Assembly: GCA_002751075.1 (NCBI GenBank)
Contig: NAOQ01000012.1
Span: 226,948-290,947, forward strand
DNA length: 64,000 nucleotides
Direction of reading: 5' to 3'
DNA from: Ichthyophonus hoferi
Lineage: Eukaryota; Opisthokonta; Ichthyosporea; Ichthyophonida; Ichthyophonidae
Shown: one piece after another, positions 59,590-64,000 of the stretch
How the letters are laid out: each line of letters opens with the position of its first letter
Position numbering within the stretch: position 1 is the stretch's first letter
Made by a program: the position numbers and the translations under genes
The notes under the pieces: generated by a model
What the model was told of the DNA's origin: nothing
Databases searched by the model: none
What the model saw: only the letters and a program-made list of their open reading frames with translations

Positions 59590-62500
59590 TTATATACTAA
59601 AATTAGAATGAATTGCTCTTAAAGACAATGAACTCTGGACTTTCCTGGCATGGGAAGCATGAGCAGCTCTGGTCTTGGCATATGTTTCATTGCTAATACC
59701 TCCATCCACAAGGAGAATATCTGAGAGACGAGACATACATCAATATAAAGCAAACATAAAACAAATAGAACAGGTTAGTATATGTTAAGTGAAGTTCCTG
59801 CTATATGTGTGGGGAAATCTATTGTATAAATAAATACAAAAGGTATGTATGCATCTCATCTCAGTATATTGTTATTTAGATATATGATGTATATAAATAT
59901 ATGTATGTACAGTAGGTAGTAGGTAGATCGGGCATGGGTTTTATATGTGTATATTTGGCTCATAACTACATATATATATTAAAGGGTATTGCGCACTAGT
60001 TTTATATTTGAAACTGGTCAATCCACCCAATTATATCCCACATTTACATCCACATCTCTAGCTATTATATCATAAATAGTAAGGAACTGAGCATCATCTC
60101 CATAAATATGACCGGCTTTCCAATCACAAACCCGCTTAAATTCACAGTCTTTGTTGTAAATAATATAATAAATTTTAGATGTTTCACATTAGCTTGCCAA
60201 TTTTAAGGTCTTTTTACCAAAATATTCAAATGCAAATCATATTTTACAACATACAACATAGGGCACCGCCCAATCAAGGCAGGTGAAAAACAAAACAGGA
60301 GATAGGGTTGGTGGAATAAAGGGTGACAGACATGTGACATTCAGCCAATGGTTATGGCTATTACCTAATGGACATGTGGTATGTAGTTGCAAGCAATCAT
60401 TATCATATTCATTCTCAACTCGGAAAAAATTCCACACAAACCTCCTAGAGGGTTAAGAATGTGTATTAGGGCTGGAAGGTTAGTGTGAAACTATAGCAAG
60501 ACATTATTAAATTTACAATGTCATATGACTAATGGTCGTGAGTATCATTACTATTATTATCCTTGATTACAATCATGATTAATGAGCCATCTGGTTTGAC
60601 CCGACCCGACGTGATTCTATTTGATTAGCAAGGCAGTTAACTAACCAATGATTATTATCCATTCGTAATGTTAATGAATGTAATTAGGAATAGTCACCCT
60701 TTAAAACTCCTAATCAAGATAAAAAATAAATACTGTTTAAATGAAAGACCCAGTCATCATGCTCAAATAAATATTACCCTATACATGTCAAATTAAATAT
60801 GTTTTACCTAAAAATTTCGACTAAAGCCAGAATAAACTCATATGCCGCAGGCGAGAAACCTAAATTCATCTCTATAGTGGTTAGGTATGTGGGTTAGTAT
60901 GCAGGAATGCCTCTATCTATATATGGAAATATATGTGCTATATATGTAGTGATTTCTTGATATGATTGGCTATAGGTGTATATATATATGTATATACCTG
61001 CTAACTGGCAGAGAGATAGATAACGAGGTTTAGAGAATATGACGTGTAGTGTAAAGGTGTATATGGGAGTATGATATATATGACGTGCAGTAACACTAAA
61101 TATGACGTCATATTCACGTCATAATTCATAACGCGGTAGGCAAAGAGGTCAGATATTAAAGAGGAAAGTTAGAGGTAGAAGCATTAGTATTTTAAATGAC
61201 CAATAAGATACAGAATTGTTGGAAGAAGGTCAAAGAAAAGAAAGAACCAATAAACAAGTAGAGAGATAAATATTATAACCAATCATAGCAGGAGAGGGAG
61301 GCCTTACGAATTGATTGAGCATATATCTTAGTGATCCATATACTGCGGGCTGTAATGTTGAATATGATGGCGGCATAGTAGGCTGTAGAGCATATATATG
61401 TGAGTATTAGGTTATGTTACCATGACAACACAGCTTAGATCTTATATTAATTTGGTTTATAGAAGAGTACTTCAATAGCCATTAGTAATTGGCGGGAATC
61501 TTATAGTATCGATAATAAGATAATGTTTAAGAAAAAAAAACCTCATATAGAGATATTATACGGTAGGTGTACATTCTAGTGTAGAATATTCAGGCAAGTC
61601 CATCAATAATTGGAACATATATATCCTATGATCGGTCAGAATGAAAAAATAAATTTTAGTTAAGATCCAATCAGGACACCCTTTAAAAATTCACTTACAG
61701 TAGGTGGGATAGTACAATGATTTGCGGAGACCTCTACGATCTCTCAGAAGACCCCAATCCATCTAGACACCCCCCCAACGTCATCAGTTATGTCTCCTTA
61801 TATGGCAATTATGTTTTGACATACTATACTATAATTGGTATGCATAGTTTTAAAATCCTAGTATTCGTATTTTAAAATAAAATATTTTTACATACCATTT
61901 GTACCGTTTTATATTGGACTATGAAAGTATCACTAATAATAATAGTATATGATTGGTTGGATCTCACTCTCATTCACCAATAATATAACAAATATTTACC
62001 AAGCATATCATGACAGGGGGTATTAGCACCAATAAGATGCAACATTTAAATGAAAAGGCGGTTGATAGAAATTAATAGAGAAATATAACTGGTAGTTAGG
62101 AAAACAGATAAAACCTTAAGATCATAGGATGTCGCATAAAAAGTTTGACCAATCATAGCGACCAGCCAGAGGATATTAATAATACTGTTCACCCTACCAT
62201 TCTGATCTGTGATTGGTTTGATTGTACTACATTAGAGAATCATTCAGGCGTGGTATTATTTACATCTGTTAAGGGAATGTTGCTATATATAGAAGTACCT
62301 ATACCTATATACATATATTTCTCTCCTTCCCTCACCTACTCCCTCAACCAATCATGTTTCCTACAGCCAACTAAGGCAGGGGTTTATGACTTAATATGAC
62401 GTCAGAGGAAGTTTTAACTATCACGTGAGACAATATTCCCATCACTCCTACCCATCCTCCTCCACCCAGCCGACATTTCCAAATCACGCAATCTAGTTAT

Positions 62501-63805
62501 ATTGCATTCTACGTCATAATGACCTACCAGTAGTGATGTCACGTAGGGTGGTCAGGCAAACGGTGAGAATGGTCATAGTATATTTCCCTGCATTAACTAA
62601 ATGGGGAAAGGGTAGGCCTATGTGAACCATATAAGGTTATTTTATAAACAAACAAGATTGTGACATTGGTATATGATCTATTTATGTTGTCATGTATAGC
62701 CGTATATGGATAATTTAGTAATATATGAATATAATATTATATTAATAAAAGAAATATGTATGTATGGTCCGTGCATTACTATATGGTTTCTATATTAATA
62801 TATACAAAAATTTCTAATAAAAGGTTTTTGATTGAACTTGTAAGTTTATATTTTAACAAGGATATCAAGCCAATCTCTTTATCCCAGTCATAACCATCTA
62901 GTCTCTTTCAACCAATCATTGAGGATAGTATCATATAATATAGGCATGGTTTCAATATATTTTATAGTATTAACGCTCACTTGTGATTGGATTGATAATT
63001 TTCAAAAAAAAGTGTGATCACAATATTTTCATCAGGAAATGATTATAAGCACGTGTACATTACCATTTAAGGATAATAATATGATCAAACAAAGATAGTA
63101 TACATATACAGTGTATAGTGAGGCAATCTAATGCGCTCTAAAATTTTAAAAAAGCAATAAAAATACATTAAAAAGCACACTTACTAGAATCTCTATAACG
63201 ACGAAGACATTGAGCAAATCGGAGATAAGCTTTAAAATTTATGTCACAGGTTAGAATTTGGTCACGTGGTGTGAAAGTATGCAATTGGTCAATTTTTAGC
63301 TTGATATAATGGTCATTGACTATTGGTTATATTATAGTAGGAGTTGTAACTATGTTATTAGTAAAGTATAAACTGCCAATCAGAATATCCCAATAGTTGA
63401 ATCAAATCTTATAGTTTTAAAAAATAATGTTATTGGCTATCATTTAGGTAGGATGAGGTGTCAATATATATGCATTTATGCTCAGTTAATTATAACAAGA
63501 ATGAAGGCACTGGTAATAACCATAATATATAGTCTATATTAGGTTAATCTTCTGAATCAACAGGTGGGGTAGGGTGAGTGTATGAGCCAATGTATGAAGG
63601 TACAGCTACACCCACCCAATCAATGCTACTTACTGCTAGCCTTATGTAGATATATATGTATGTGAACATACATGCACACACTTCTCAACTAATCAATATA
63701 AACATCTATAAAGGTGATATATGTTTACATTGATTGGATGCGTAAAAATGAAAATATGACTGTGATCAATCCCAGCACCCACCTGGTAGTGCCATAAGGA
63801 AGGGT
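59590..63805 (-). CDS. XPR1: XPR1/SYG1-type phosphate exporter, C-terminal part (EXS domain), 9 exons
   Basis: Multi-pass membrane phosphate exporter family (N-terminal SPX, C-terminal EXS). Exons in coding order: 63783-63805, 63185-63229, 62528-62617, 62115-62206, 61699-61762, 61308-61382, 60808-60871, 60365-60444, 59590-59720 (TAA at 59590-59592). Phases agree; 220 residues are in the window and the 5' end lies to the right. EXS landmarks in order: AYLRFAQCLRRYRDS, FPHLVNAGKY, a hydrophobic span ending in YDLKMDWGLL, YYAAIIFN, and EIFRRFVWNFFRVENE, matching human LRRYRDTK, FPHLVNAGKYS, WDLKMDWGLF, YYYCAII and EVFRRFVWNFFRLENE. The SPX sensor half is not visible. The family Trp before DLKMDW is Tyr here, and the tail after the EXS domain (about 45 aa) is unlike the vertebrate one. 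The donor after 62115 (GTTTTA) is weak. XPR1 proper and other SYG1-like paralogues cannot be separated without the N-terminus. Confidence 0.93.
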
Positions 63806-63937
63806 CTAAAAACAGAACAGCTACTTTTATTGGTACTAGAGTCTGTATGGGAAGGGAAATATTGATAAGGATTGGACCATTTAAAGTATGATAAGAATAT
63901 ATATAAATAAGTAGACAGATAGATAGATATATATATG

Positions 63938-63942
<5 letters not shown>

Positions 63943-63971
<29 letters not shown>

Positions 63972-64000
63972 TGTATGTATGTATGTATGTATGTATGTAT
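63943..64000. repeat. (ATGT)n microsatellite at the right edge
   Basis: Pure tetranucleotide run continuing past the window end, in an intron of the XPR1-like gene. Confidence 0.97.

Noticed and set aside
62145-62399. 84-aa plus-strand ORF
   Set aside because: Overlaps the XPR1-like exon 62115-62206 in antisense and otherwise lies in its intron.

Overview
This is eukaryotic nuclear DNA, AT-rich, with long simple-repeat-laden introns and small exons (20-180 nt). Five conserved protein genes can be rebuilt exon by exon from family alignment plus GT/AG boundaries, and the codon phases agree at every junction. The gene set (glucosidase II alpha, an EEIG1/FAM102-type NT-C2 protein, a bifunctional PFKFB enzyme, SCCPDH-like oxidoreductase, XPR1-type phosphate exporter) and the intron density suggest an invertebrate metazoan. 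A sponge or other early-branching animal is my guess only; nothing here proves it.

Layout: (1) 1-8294, minus strand: 5' part of GANAB, running off the left edge. (2) 11557-17750, minus: complete short EEIG1/FAM102-like gene. (3) 17751-21491: divergent intergenic stretch with a tRNA-like SINE candidate and a hairpin. (4) 21492-28952, plus: complete PFKFB gene, 15 exons, 450 aa. (5) 28953-48379: about 19 kb without a confident conserved gene. It holds a TATDN3-like pseudogene, two intronless cysteine-rich ORFs, decayed coding-like stretches, two dispersed repeat families (called R1 and R2 here) and foldback structures. (6) 48380-56601, plus: complete SCCPDH gene, 13 exons, 430 aa, with a 175-base assembly gap inside intron 5. 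(7) 56602-59589: convergent intergenic stretch with one R2 copy. (8) 59590-63805, minus: C-terminal half of an XPR1-like gene, running off the right edge.

The five genes are housekeeping functions (ER glycoprotein trimming, membrane-associated NT-C2 protein, control of glycolysis by fructose-2,6-bisphosphate, a predicted oxidoreductase, phosphate export). Their adjacency implies no shared pathway. The most unusual material is the 29-48 kb interval, which looks like a graveyard of duplicated coding-like segments plus two small cysteine-motif ORFs, and the high density of CCAATCA/TGATTGG-type heptamers in noncoding DNA. I found no CRISPR array, operon or clearly new multi-gene system.
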